Shown here piece by piece: positions 56,301 through 63,706 of a stretch of 64,000 nt of DNA. The stretch comes from Caballeronia glebae (GTDB lineage: Bacteria; Pseudomonadota; Gammaproteobacteria; Burkholderiales; Burkholderiaceae), in NCBI RefSeq assembly GCF_001545035.1, contig NZ_FCOJ02000037.1, forward strand, positions 1 through 64,000. The letters run 5' to 3'. The position numbers were made by a program, and so were the translations under genes. The stretch's first letter is position 1; every line of letters begins with the position of its first letter. The notes under the pieces are model-generated. The model did not search any database. It saw only the letters and a list, made by a program, of their open reading frames with translations, and was not told where the DNA came from.

Positions 56301-56355
56301 TCAGCGTGGTTGCGGCCAGAATCCATTTTTTTTGTGACGTTGTAATGCGGCTCAT
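50359..56355 (-). CDS. Bacterial alpha-2-macroglobulin family protein (YfhM-like)
   Basis: A 1998-residue periplasmic protease trap. A signal peptide (residues ~1-33) is not followed by a lipobox, unlike E. coli YfhM. MG domains fill the first ~1200 residues, including an A2M bait-like region. The thioester motif YSCLEQQTSRALG (Cys near residue 1520) is intact, so it can form a covalent trap. The A2M complement-type domain and the C-terminal receptor-binding-like domain follow. CGGAGCG lies 10 nt before the ATG. It is longer than E. coli YfhM (~1650 residues). It is cotranscribed with pbpC, consistent with protection against host proteases after cell-wall breach. Confidence 0.92.
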   Translation of the reverse strand: MSRITTSQKKWILAATTLIAALGFSAVLHRADAARIASVSPQGKVAQVRQVVAKFDEPMIAFGNAAAAAPGKIVCSGASASATAGSGRWIDAKTWAFDFERDLPPGVRCALDLPDSLKSTAGNALSGPRHFAFQTGGPFVTRIMPSYGDIEENQAFVLRLNGPATQASVLQHVWCESNALGNRIPVRVVDDATRAALLKHFSLEKESDRVLTLACQQTLPSATKMQLVYGEGVTGPSGIANDVEKRFDFDVRKPFAASFSCERENAKAPCTPLRPLRLSFSTPISRADAQKFALRGPKGSAAPRFDANDKDAEVSDIEFAAPLPERADLVIEAPSNLKDVSGRPLANADLFPLKTATTAMPPLAKFSSGTFGIIERFAEPGMPAMLPVTLRHVEADLHMQGFNSGTSQITKLRLDADTDIRQWMRAVDMFDGISRSRSAIENDMPEMLNNGIKPVIIPNSDGSVSKDPDIDVRSLSMLAKRSGVETLTLPPADPKALRPFEVVGIPLTKPGFYVVELASPALGASLLGKNQAMYVRTSVLVTNLGVHFKQGRENSVVWVTTLDKGKPVANAYVRVTDCNGDEIATAKTDAQGIARIGKPLVAERRCNEHSLAWGGFFVSARVDDAVSGPDMAFVTSDWNRGIESWRFNVPTDMSAARTTHAHTVFDRTLLRAGETVSMKHLLRVETLNGFAFPTRYPSRVTIRHVGSGQTWHLPLKWAADHSADSTFSVPAAAKLGEYSVALDDGAASSDDDDNDNAITQSYESGSFRVEEFRLPVFKGSISAGDAKSPGLVGAQEAPVAVRLEYVQGGPASNLPVQVSALVRDASPPFASQYEAFSFAPYRKPTDDGASASAEDEDSEQQDNTTTKLIADKLRVTLDRDGAGKVTVKPLPTVDSPKRLALEASFADPNGEIQTISGGTTLWPAAVAVGVKAGHWVSIGGALPVQAIALDLQGKPRAGVSVEIKAIARVMSSSRKRMVGGFYAYDNHTEIKDLGTLCSGKSDDHGIVSCDAKLKESGNVDLVAIAKDGDGRAVNASTSVWVTRADELWFGGENTDRIDVLSEKTSYEPGETARFQVRMPFRSATALVAVEREGIVETRVVELNGTDPTIELKVEESWGPNVYVSVLALRGRIREVPWYSFFTWGWKAPVEWARSFWYEGRQYQAPTPLVDLSKPAFRYGLASIRVGTAAHKLAVSVSPDAKSYTVRGKAHVKVKVAMPDGKPAPAGTQIAVAAVDEALLELMPNQSWDVLDAMLQRRAYGVATSTAQMEIVGRRHFGRKAVPAGGGGGHSATRELFDTLLLWNPRVTLDAKGEATVEVPLNDALTRYRIVAVATVGAGQFGSGSASIQSTQDLQLISGLPPLVRVGDAFRAQFTLRNTTARTMRVVVTPRAGALALDARTVELAPESSQEVAWEVTTPDVLGAESSAALEWNVSASEQAGPKASDAVKLTQKVVAATPVNVQQATIAQVDGTLTLPVAPPPDAGKSSDGAVRGGIAVSLQPKLADGLPGVRRWFERYPYSCLEQQTSRALGLMNAAQWQGVLTKMPSYLDRDGLANYFPPADDERPTGSPALTAYLLAVTDEAAKQDRRFALPDDLRNQMAAGLANFIDGKIERKFWAPRNGLDFEKLAAIEALSRYGLAQARMLGSITVAPDQWPTSAVLDYYAILSRVEGIPGRDEKRAQAEQIIRARLTYQGTRLTFSTERDDDLWWLMTGAETNAARTALIFADAPEWKDEMPRLVAGLLALQKNGAWQTTTANLWGALAVGQFSRLFESTPVTGLTSIQLGTSMQSVNWSAAAMPAPASATPATKSANTRSVMLPWSSASLTLTQDGTGKPWATIESLAAVALKAPFAAGYRIVKTVTPVDPAVKGVLSRGDIVRVHLDIDAQSDMTWVVVNDPIPAGAAILGSGLGRDSEAATQGEKQDRGAWPAFVERGFDGYRAYYGYLPKGKLSVEYTMRLNNPGTFGLPPTRVEALYAPSSFGAWPNTPVVVKPLAGK

Positions 56356-56472
56356 CCACTCGCTCCGAGTTTTCCCCGACGCGAAATTCTACTGGAGCCT
56401 TACGATAATCTTTCCGCCGATGCATACCCATGATGTCTTTTCAGAAAATTCTTCGCATCGATTGCAAGCGGT

Positions 56473-57870
56473 TCAGGTCGCGTCGATCCTGTTCAGATGC
56501 CGCGAACTGACGCGCCGCCAGTACAGGAACAGGCCGACGCCCGCGACGCCCAGACTCGCCGAATTCGCGATCCAGAAGCCGCGCGCGCCCTGCAGCCATT
56601 CGGGCACGCCGCCGCCCACGTCGAATCCGAGCAGATAGCCGCCGCCAAGCCCGATGCCCCACAGCGCGATCGCGTAGATCACGGTCGGCACGAGCGTCAC
56701 TTTGTACGCGCGCAGGATGAACGCGGTCGTGATCTGCAGCGCGTCGCTCAGGTGATAGAAGAAGATGATGAGCACGAGCGGCATGGCGGCCGCGATGACG
56801 TTGGCATCGGGCGTGTACGCCGCGATCACCTGGGGACGCGCCGCGAGCAGGATCACGCCGTACGCGAGCGCAAGCACGCATGCCATGCCGATGCCGTGAC
56901 GCGAGATCGAGCGGGCGTCGTCGTAGCGTTGCGCGCCGAGCGCCTGCGATACGAGCGTCGACGACGCGATGCCTATGGACAGCGGCGTCATGTACAGCAC
57001 CGCGCCGAGATTGCCCGCGATCTGATGGCCGGCGAGCGTCGTCGTGCCGAAGCGCGAGATGAAGAGCGCCATGAACGTGTACGACGTGACCTCGATGAGA
57101 TACGAAAGACCCATCGGAATGCCGAGTCGCAGGAGTGCGAGCTGACGCCGCCAGACCGGCCAGCAGAAGTGCGAGAAGATGCCGAACGGGCGGAAGAACT
57201 CGACCTTGAATAGCACCGTCATGCCGACGATCGCGAGGACCCAGTTGATGAGCGTGCTCGCGAGCGCGCAGCCCGGACCGCCGAGCGCGGGCATGCCTGC
57301 GCCACCGAAAATGAACCACGTGTTGAGCGGAAACTTGAGCAGCAGGCCGCCGACCTGAAGGAACATCACGAGACGCGGCTTGCCGACCGCATTCGTGAGC
57401 GAGCTGTAGACGCGAAACGCGAGGCTCGCGGGCAGGCCGAACGAGAGAATGCGCAGATAGTCGACGGTGCGGTCGTGCAGCGCGGGCGGCGTCTTCGCGA
57501 GCGACAGAAGCGGCTCGGGATGGAAGAGCAGCACGAAGCCGATCACGGCGAGCACGGCGGCGAGCCAGAACGCCTGACGCGTCTCCTCGCCGATTTCGCT
57601 TTCACGGCCCGCGCCGAAAAGCTGACCGGCGATCGGCTGCAACGCAACCAGAATTCCCGTCAGCCCGATATACACCGAGATATAGACGGAGCCGCCCAGC
57701 CCGAGCGCGGCGAGATCGGTGGCGGAGAAGCGGCCGACCATTGCGGTGTCGATCACGCCGAACGCGATCACCGCGAGCTGGCCGATCAGCACCGGCCACG
57801 CGAGCGTCGCGATCTTGCGCACGTCGCTGAACATGCCCGTCGTGCTCGTCGATGTCGGTATCGCGCGCAT
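56473..57870 (-). CDS. MATE family efflux transporter
   Basis: A 465-residue NorM-like exporter with 12 membrane segments. Characteristic are IATLAWPVLIGQLAVIAFGV, DTAMVGRFSATDLAALGLG, LQPIAGQLFGAG and FRVYSSLTNAVGKPRLVM. It expels cationic drugs using Na+ or H+; the specificity is unknown. The start at 57870 lies 4 bp after the stop of the ArnT-like gene, implying one transcript. A start at 57834 (MFSDVRK) is also possible. The ribosome binding site is weak for both. Confidence 0.9.
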   Translation of the reverse strand: MRAIPTSTSTTGMFSDVRKIATLAWPVLIGQLAVIAFGVIDTAMVGRFSATDLAALGLGGSVYISVYIGLTGILVALQPIAGQLFGAGRESEIGEETRQAFWLAAVLAVIGFVLLFHPEPLLSLAKTPPALHDRTVDYLRILSFGLPASLAFRVYSSLTNAVGKPRLVMFLQVGGLLLKFPLNTWFIFGGAGMPALGGPGCALASTLINWVLAIVGMTVLFKVEFFRPFGIFSHFCWPVWRRQLALLRLGIPMGLSYLIEVTSYTFMALFISRFGTTTLAGHQIAGNLGAVLYMTPLSIGIASSTLVSQALGAQRYDDARSISRHGIGMACVLALAYGVILLAARPQVIAAYTPDANVIAAAMPLVLIIFFYHLSDALQITTAFILRAYKVTLVPTVIYAIALWGIGLGGGYLLGFDVGGGVPEWLQGARGFWIANSASLGVAGVGLFLYWRRVSSRHLNRIDAT

Positions 57871-57874
57871 CGTA

Positions 57875-59638
57875 TTACTGCGTCCGGCGCAGGCTCTTCG
57901 GACGCAGCGGCTTCTTCGGCGGCGGCGTGGGACGCTCGATGCGCACGTAGAGACGGAAGCGCTCGTCACGATCGGCCACGCGCCGGCCTTCCCACACGAG
58001 CTTCCACTGGAACGCCGACATCGACGACGGCTCGCCGTAATCGGCCGGGTCCTGGCGCAGGATCACGTCGCAATCTTCGTCGAACGCGAAGTGCATGCCG
58101 CCGAAATAGGCGAAAGTGGCGATTTGCGCATCGCCCAGGCGCACGGGCGAGATGCAGGTGTAGTCGGGCGGCAGATGATCGGCGATCTGCTCGGCCACGT
58201 CGCGATACGTCCGGCTGTAGTTCACGACCGGCAGCCACAGCGTCATCAGCAATACCCACATGAGCGTGGTGCCTGCGCTCGACAGCACGACACTGCGCCA
58301 GAGCACCTTCGGATGACGTGCGAGCCGCCAGCGCGCGAGCAGGAACCAGCAGGCGGTGACGGCCACCGCGCAGACGAAGGAAATCAGCTTGAACTCGGGA
58401 TGGAAGCCCGGCGCGAGGCGCGCGAGATTGCGGGCCATCGCGGAGGGAAAACCGAACATGCCGGCGCTCCACACGAGCCATACCAGCGAGCCGATGATCG
58501 TGAAGCTCAGCATCGCGAACCAGTCGATCGCGTTGATCGCGCCGCGCTTGAGGGTGGGCAGCGCGAAGGTTGCGAGCACCGAAAGCGGCGGCAGAAGCAG
58601 CATGAAGAGCCGGTTGGTTTCGTGCGCCTGCAGCACGACCAGCACGAGCAGCGGCCCGATGATCGACAGCGGCACACCGACGTGCGGCGAGCGGCGCAAT
58701 CCGCCCCAACTGACGAACGCCCAAATCGCGAGCGGCCACGCGGGCCACGTGAAGAGCGGCAGGTTCTTGATCGCGTAGCCGAAGATCGCCCCCGGCGTGC
58801 CGGAGAAGAACGAAAAGCTGTTGCGCCACCATTGGCGCAGCCACCATTCGCCGTCCTCGGGGAAGTAATGCAGCGTCGGCAGCACCCACGCGCCGATCAA
58901 CACGATCGCGACCGGCAGGCCGTAGATCAAGAGCGGCGCGGCGCGGACCTGTTTCACGATGATGGTCATCGCGAGCGTGCAGAGCAGGAGCGCGAACACG
59001 AGCACCGGCGAGCTCGACAGCCCGACGACGCCAATCGCCACGCCCCACATGAGGCCGCCGTGAATCGGCTTGTCGAGACTGCGCACGAGGGCGTAGAGGA
59101 GCATCGCGGTGCCGGCGAACTGCGCGAGCTGCGGCGTGGTTTCGTGGCCGCGCTCGGCGAGGCCCAGGCACGCGAGCAGGATCATGAGCGCGCCGTCGGC
59201 GAGCGTGCGGCCGTAGTCGCGTGGCTCCGGTTCGCCGCCAAATGCATATTTGAAGGGCTGGGCCTCGTCGCGCCGGCCGAGCAGATACGCCGAATACCAG
59301 ACGAACGCGCAGGCGAGACAGAAGAGCAGGCCCGTGACCACGCGCGACGCGTTACTCGCATCGACCCACGGGCTCAGCAGTCGAATGGCGGAGGCGCCGA
59401 GCCAGTACATCAGCGGGCCATCGGCGGTGGGCGCCTTGCCGACCAGATTCGGCAGCAGCCAGTCGCGCGCGTCGCCGTTGGCCATCGTCCACATGACGCC
59501 GAAGCCCGCCGCATCCTCGTTCTTCCACGGATCGCGCCCGAACAGGCCGAATGACGCGTAGGTGATACAGATGGCGAGCAGCAGCCAGCGCGGCAGGGCG
59601 CTGGTGGCGGAGGCGGTCAGACGAACGACAGATCGCAT
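57875..59638 (-). CDS. ArnT-like membrane glycosyltransferase (GT39/GT83)
   Basis: A 587-residue integral membrane protein. The first periplasmic loop has GLFGRDPWKNEDAAGFGVMW with the catalytic Asp/Glu, as in ArnT and PMT-type enzymes that use polyprenyl-phosphate sugars. About 12 membrane segments follow, then a soluble C-terminal domain (VLRQDPADYGEPSS region) with a Pro/Lys/Arg-rich tail. The start at 59638 (MRSVVRLTAS) is preferred over a long upstream extension. It is cotranscribed with the MATE exporter. The donor and acceptor are unknown; L-Ara4N transfer to lipid A is possible but other arn genes are absent here. Confidence 0.85.
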   Translation of the reverse strand: MRSVVRLTASATSALPRWLLLAICITYASFGLFGRDPWKNEDAAGFGVMWTMANGDARDWLLPNLVGKAPTADGPLMYWLGASAIRLLSPWVDASNASRVVTGLLFCLACAFVWYSAYLLGRRDEAQPFKYAFGGEPEPRDYGRTLADGALMILLACLGLAERGHETTPQLAQFAGTAMLLYALVRSLDKPIHGGLMWGVAIGVVGLSSSPVLVFALLLCTLAMTIIVKQVRAAPLLIYGLPVAIVLIGAWVLPTLHYFPEDGEWWLRQWWRNSFSFFSGTPGAIFGYAIKNLPLFTWPAWPLAIWAFVSWGGLRRSPHVGVPLSIIGPLLVLVVLQAHETNRLFMLLLPPLSVLATFALPTLKRGAINAIDWFAMLSFTIIGSLVWLVWSAGMFGFPSAMARNLARLAPGFHPEFKLISFVCAVAVTACWFLLARWRLARHPKVLWRSVVLSSAGTTLMWVLLMTLWLPVVNYSRTYRDVAEQIADHLPPDYTCISPVRLGDAQIATFAYFGGMHFAFDEDCDVILRQDPADYGEPSSMSAFQWKLVWEGRRVADRDERFRLYVRIERPTPPPKKPLRPKSLRRTQ

Positions 59639-59847
59639 GCGTGAAGGCTTGATGGAGAACGGTCCGCGGATCTCGCGCGCAGCGAGCGTGGGGCCAAAGC
59701 AACCGGCATTGTAGTCGCGCGGCGGCGTAAAGGGCGGTTCATCGATACGCGCCGTAACCGCGCGCAACAACGCTTACCGAATGCAGCAAAGATGGGGCCG
59801 CCGCGCGCCGCACGGACGACGAAATGTCGATGCAAACCTGCAGGCGA

Positions 59848-59877
59848 CAAAAAAGGGCAGCCAAAGCTGCCCTTTTT
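59848..59877 (-). terminator. Terminator of rpmE2
   Basis: A 13-bp stem including A/T pairs (59848-59860 with 59865-59877) around a CAAA loop. On the minus strand it ends in a T-tract, about 20 nt after the rpmE2 stop. Confidence 0.9.
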
Positions 59878-59898
59878 TGCTTGAAGCCGAAGCCCGAC

Positions 59899-60153
59899 TT
59901 ACTTCTTGGCGGAGAAGCGCGCGAACTTGTTGTTGAACTTCTCGACGCGACCGGCCGTGTCCATGATCTTTTGCTGACCGGTGTAGAACGGATGCGATTC
60001 CGACGACACTTCGATCTTCGCGAGCGGATACGACTTGCCGTTGAATTCGGCGGTTTCGCGCGTCTGGATGGTCGAGCGGGTCACGAAGCGGAAGTCGTTC
60101 GACATGTCGACGAACAGGACTTCGCGATAATTCGGGTGAATGCCTTCTTTCAT
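59899..60153 (-). CDS. rpmE2: 50S ribosomal protein L31 type B
   Basis: An 84-residue ribosomal protein. It begins MKEGIHPNYREVLFVDMSND and ends FNNKFARFSAKK, typical of type B L31. It contains no cysteines, so it is the zinc-independent (C-) form that may replace the zinc-binding L31 under zinc limitation in bacteria that keep both. The start at 60153 has AGGAAAG 7 nt upstream. No Zur box was identified. Confidence 0.95.
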   Translation of the reverse strand: MKEGIHPNYREVLFVDMSNDFRFVTRSTIQTRETAEFNGKSYPLAKIEVSSESHPFYTGQQKIMDTAGRVEKFNNKFARFSAKK

Positions 60154-60251
60154 GGTCTTTCCTGATATCTGGCGGTAGCCAACCCGTTGCACTTGTTTGT
60201 GCCGCGCGAGTCACTTGCCTAGGGTCGAAAAACGGCGATTATGCCAGAAAA

Positions 60252-61118
60252 TCAGTCGGTTGACATCTTTTTCGGAGGCTGCGGCGCAACTGGCGCAACG
60301 AGCGCGCCGACACCCGCTGGGTCTTGCTGGTAATAGCGCGCGAGCAGCCGGTAAAGCTCGGGATACTCGGCTTCGAACGCCTTCGGCGTCACGAAAAGCG
60401 CCTCGCTGCACACCGCGAAGAACTCGGACGGATGATCGGCCGCGTATGGATCGATCAGCGATTCGCGCTCGAAGCGCGCCCAGCGGCGTTGCGGCACGGC
60501 ATCCGTGCGCGCGCAGAACTGGTCGTAGGCGTTGTCGAAAATGTCCGACCACGCGGTCGAATCGAGCGGTGCGTGCCAGCGGCGAAAAAGCGGCGGATGA
60601 CCATTGGCCTCGCCCGTCACCATGTCGATCTTGTGCGCGAACTCGTGGATCACGACGTTGTAGGCGTCCGATCCGTCGGCCATTTGCGCGTCTTCCCATG
60701 AAAGGACGACCGGGCCGCCTTCCCATGCTTCGCCGCTCGCATCGTGCTCGATCTCGTGCACGACGCCGTCCTCGTCTTCGACGGTCTTCTTGATGACGAA
60801 TTCGCCCGGATACACGATCACGCCGACCCAGCCGCGATACAGATCCAGGCTGAGATTGAGCACCGGCAGGCAGGCTTGGGCGGCGATCGAGACGATCATC
60901 GGGTCCGTCAGTTCGAGATCGTGCGCCGTCGAGAATTCCTTTTGCGCGATGAAAAGGCTCGCGGTCTCGCGCAGACGCACGAGGTCGTTCGCATCCAGAT
61001 GGCCGAAGCACGGGTACGTGTCGAGCGTGCGCTGCCAGAGCGCGTCGTCGATCGCGTATTTGCGCAGCGCTCGCTCGCGGCGTTGCGCGCCGAACCAGCG
61101 GGAGAAGAGGTTGGCCAT
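60252..61118 (-). CDS. mtfA: MtfA-like zinc metallopeptidase (M90)
   Basis: A 288-residue cytosolic peptidase. The zinc-binding HExxH motif lies in VIHEFAHKIDMVTG (near residue 160). The family features VIVYPGEFVIKK, GPVVLSWEDAQ and HPSEFFAVCSEALFVTPKAF are present. E. coli MtfA interacts with Mlc and is linked to control of glucose uptake; Mlc relevance in this organism is unknown. The C-terminal ~25 residues are Ala/Pro-rich. The gene follows rho in the same direction after a strong terminator. Confidence 0.92.
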   Translation of the reverse strand: MANLFSRWFGAQRRERALRKYAIDDALWQRTLDTYPCFGHLDANDLVRLRETASLFIAQKEFSTAHDLELTDPMIVSIAAQACLPVLNLSLDLYRGWVGVIVYPGEFVIKKTVEDEDGVVHEIEHDASGEAWEGGPVVLSWEDAQMADGSDAYNVVIHEFAHKIDMVTGEANGHPPLFRRWHAPLDSTAWSDIFDNAYDQFCARTDAVPQRRWARFERESLIDPYAADHPSEFFAVCSEALFVTPKAFEAEYPELYRLLARYYQQDPAGVGALVAPVAPQPPKKMSTD

Positions 61119-61177
61119 CGGTCGTTCAGGTCGCTTCGATAGACCGGATTGTACGGAGCCGGGCCGTCGCGAGGCAT

Positions 61178-61210
61178 AAAAAAACCGCCGGACGAAGCTG
61201 GCGGTTTTTT
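61178..61210. terminator. Terminator of rho
   Basis: ACCGCC (61184-61189) pairs with GGCGGT (61200-61205), flanked by an A-tract and a T-tract, so it works on either strand. On the minus strand it ends the rho transcript. Confidence 0.85.
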
Positions 61211-61231
61211 AGTCTGAAGCAGCGAATCGGA

Positions 61232-62497
61232 TCAGCTTCCGCCGCGACGCATCATGTCGAAGAACTCGGCGTTGTTCTTCGTCTGACGGATCTTGTCGAG
61301 CAGGAATTCCATTGCTTCGACTTCGTCCATGTCGTGGATGAACTTGCGCAGCACCCAGACCTTCTGCAGCAGATCCGGCTTGATGAGCAGTTCTTCGCGA
61401 CGCGTGCCCGACTTGTTCAGATTGATCGACGGATAAACGCGCTTCTCGGCGAGACGGCGTTCGAGGTGCACTTCCATGTTGCCGGTGCCCTTGAACTCTT
61501 CGTAGATCACGTCGTCCATGCGGCTGCCGGTCTCGATGAGCGCCGTGCCGATGATCGTGAGCGAGCCGCCTTCCTCGATATTGCGCGCGGCGCCGAAGAA
61601 GCGCTTCGGACGCTGCAGCGCGTTGGCGTCGACACCGCCCGTCAGCACCTTGCCGGATGCCGGCACGACCGTGTTGTAGGCGCGCGCGAGACGCGTGATC
61701 GAGTCGAGCAGAATCACGACGTCGTGCTTCATTTCGACGAGACGCTTCGCCTTCTCGATGACCATTTCGGCCACTTGCACGTGGCGCGCGGCCGGTTCGT
61801 CGAAGGTCGATGCGATGACTTCGCCGCGCACCGAGCGCTGCATTTCCGTCACTTCTTCCGGACGCTCGTCGATGAGCAGCACGAACAGGATGACGTCCGG
61901 GTGATTCGCCTTCACCGCATGCGCGATGTGCTGCAGCATCACGGTTTTGCCGGACTTCGGCGACGCCACGAGCAGGCCGCGCTGACCTTTGCCGATCGGC
62001 GAGATCATGTCGATGATCCGGCCCGTGACGTTCTCTTCGCCGCGCATTTCGCGTTCGAGAGGCAGCGGCTTGTTCGGATGCAGCGGCGTGAGGTTCTCGA
62101 ACATGATCTTATGTTTCGAGGCCTCGGGCGGCTGCCCGTTGACTTTATCGACCTTCACGAGGGCGAAATAACGCTCGCCGTCCTTCGGCGTGCGCACTTC
62201 GCCTTCGATCGTGTCGCCGGTGTGCAGATTGAAGCGGCGGATTTGCGACGGACTGATGTAGATGTCGTCCGTGCTCGCGAGATACGAGGTCTCGGGTGAG
62301 CGCAGGAAGCCGAAACCGTCGGGCAGCACTTCGAGCGTGCCGTCGCCGAAAATCGTGTCGCCACCCTTGGCGCGCTTCTTAAGAATTGCGAACATCAATT
62401 CCTGCTTGCGCAGGCGGTTCGCATTTTCGATTTCGAGGCCATTGGCCATCTCGATCAGTGCGGAGACGTGCTGAGACTTGAGCTCGGATAAATGCAT
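61232..62497 (-). CDS. rho: Transcription termination factor Rho
   Basis: A 421-residue hexameric RNA helicase. The N-terminal domain (MHLSELKSQHVSALIEMANG), the cold-shock RNA-binding domain (EVLPDGFGFLRSPETSYLAS with RNP-type motifs), the Walker A SPKSGKTVMLQ, the Walker B VVILLDSITRLARAYN and the Q/R-loops are intact. The length matches the family. trxA lies upstream in the same direction after 273 bp, a conserved trxA-rho arrangement. The 5' leader (62498-62770) may hold autoregulatory signals; none is obvious. Confidence 0.98.
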   Translation of the reverse strand: MHLSELKSQHVSALIEMANGLEIENANRLRKQELMFAILKKRAKGGDTIFGDGTLEVLPDGFGFLRSPETSYLASTDDIYISPSQIRRFNLHTGDTIEGEVRTPKDGERYFALVKVDKVNGQPPEASKHKIMFENLTPLHPNKPLPLEREMRGEENVTGRIIDMISPIGKGQRGLLVASPKSGKTVMLQHIAHAVKANHPDVILFVLLIDERPEEVTEMQRSVRGEVIASTFDEPAARHVQVAEMVIEKAKRLVEMKHDVVILLDSITRLARAYNTVVPASGKVLTGGVDANALQRPKRFFGAARNIEEGGSLTIIGTALIETGSRMDDVIYEEFKGTGNMEVHLERRLAEKRVYPSINLNKSGTRREELLIKPDLLQKVWVLRKFIHDMDEVEAMEFLLDKIRQTKNNAEFFDMMRRGGS

Positions 62498-62770
62498 ACG
62501 GATTTCCCGCCGGGGAGAGAGGTACGACAGAAAGATTTGGGAGAAGAGGTGAGCGGAACCGCTCGAGACTTAATACTTCTTGAACTCTTGTTATTCTAGC
62601 ATAGCACACGCCACATGGCCCTCGGGTGGGCTTTGGGCGGGGCTTTTCGGCCGATGTTGTCGCGTGACAACATCGGCTGCATATCGGTCGCGCTTCCCGG
62701 TTGTGCCGATGCGGCGCTGCGAATGCGAGAAACAGGCGTCAGCAGATGCCGCCGCCTGCCGATGATGCCG

Positions 62771-63097
62771 TTACAGGTTGCTGTCGAGGAACGCGGTCAG
62801 TTGCGACTTGGACAATGCGCCGACCTTTTGCGCCGCGACCGCGCCGTTCTTGAAGAGAATCAGCGTGGGAATGCCGCGCACGCCGAACTTCACCGGCGTC
62901 GACTGATGCTCGTCCACATTGATCTTCGCGATCTGCAGGCGATCGCCGTAATCCTTCGCAACTTCGTCGAGGATCGGGGCAATCATCTTGCACGGACCGC
63001 ACCACTCCGCCCAGAAGTCGAGCAGGACAGGTTTATCCGACTTGACGACGTCCTGTTCGAAAGAAGCGTCGCTGATGTGCTTGATTGATTCGCTCAT
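62771..63097 (-). CDS. trxA: Thioredoxin 1
   Basis: A 108-residue redox protein. The active site WCGPC (Cys33, Cys36) and the cis-Pro segment GIPTLILFKNG are intact. It reduces ribonucleotide reductase, PAPS reductase and other disulfides in the cytoplasm. The start at 63097 (MSESIKH) is chosen over a 63-residue extension that has no family similarity. AGAGG lies about 12 nt upstream. rho is downstream in the same direction. Confidence 0.97.
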   Translation of the reverse strand: MSESIKHISDASFEQDVVKSDKPVLLDFWAEWCGPCKMIAPILDEVAKDYGDRLQIAKINVDEHQSTPVKFGVRGIPTLILFKNGAVAAQKVGALSKSQLTAFLDSNL

Positions 63098-63417
63098 TGT
63101 CTGAATACCTCTATTGAATCGAGGCCCGCATTTGAATGCTCGCCACGATACACCTAAACTGAAAAATTTTTTGTCGCCAACGGGCAGGGTTCGGCCCGCT
63201 CGCCGTGCGCCAAAATGACTCGCGAACGGCGGCGAATGATCCGTGGAAGGGCGAGATGCACCACTTCCAAGTAATTCACGTGTCATCTTAGCCTAATTCG
63301 CTATCCGTTGCCGGGCACTGATAGGGCGAATCTGAGGCCGAAAACACGAAGCACAAGAGGCGTCGCGAAGGTTCGCGCGTTTCCACTGATGCCTTCCGGT
63401 CGTGCCCGACCTCGTGG
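63098..63417. other. Intergenic region between trxA and ffs
   Basis: About 320 bp between divergent units. It must hold the trxA promoter and leader on the minus strand. No gene is visible. Confidence 0.4.
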
Positions 63418-63423
63418 TACACT
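63415..63423 (+). promoter_or_regulatory. Extended -10 element of ffs
   Basis: TGGTACACT at 63415-63423 fits an extended -10, about 6 nt before the RNA start. TTCCGG lies near the -35 position. Confidence 0.5.
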
Positions 63424-63428
63424 TCGTC

Positions 63429-63528
63429 GTGACGGGCCTCCTCGCATGGTGGCGCGGTCAACCTGGTCAGGTCGGGAACGAAGCAGCCACAGCCGCTTTC
63501 CACCAGTGCCGAGGGTCGGGCTCGTCAC
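63429..63528 (+). ncRNA. ffs: Signal recognition particle 4.5S RNA
   Basis: About 100 nt. The conserved apical region CCTGGTCAGGTCGGGAACG with AAGCAGCCA is the Ffh-binding domain, and the ends GTGACG and CGTCAC pair to close the long hairpin. Together with Ffh it targets membrane proteins to the SecYEG translocon. It lies just upstream of dnaX, the usual place in Burkholderiaceae. Exact ends are estimated from pairing. Confidence 0.93.
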
Positions 63529-63690
63529 CTTCCGCTTATCTTCCGTTGTTCCTCTCGCGTTTTCCCCTGCTTCTATTTGCCGTTTCGCGCCTCTTTCGAG
63601 AGCGGTATTTGCGTGCGTGCGCACCAGCCGAAAGCGCCATGTGCGGATACGCCGCCGGCCTTTAGGAACGGCGTTGCGCAAGGTCGTTGC

Positions 63691-63699
63691 TGATACAAT
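63691..63699 (+). promoter_or_regulatory. Candidate extended -10 element of dnaX
   Basis: TGATACAAT matches an extended -10 and ends only 7 nt before the dnaX ATG, so a transcript from it would be nearly leaderless. TTGCGC lies 14 nt upstream. Confidence 0.4.
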
Positions 63700-63706
63700 T
63701 TCGCGC

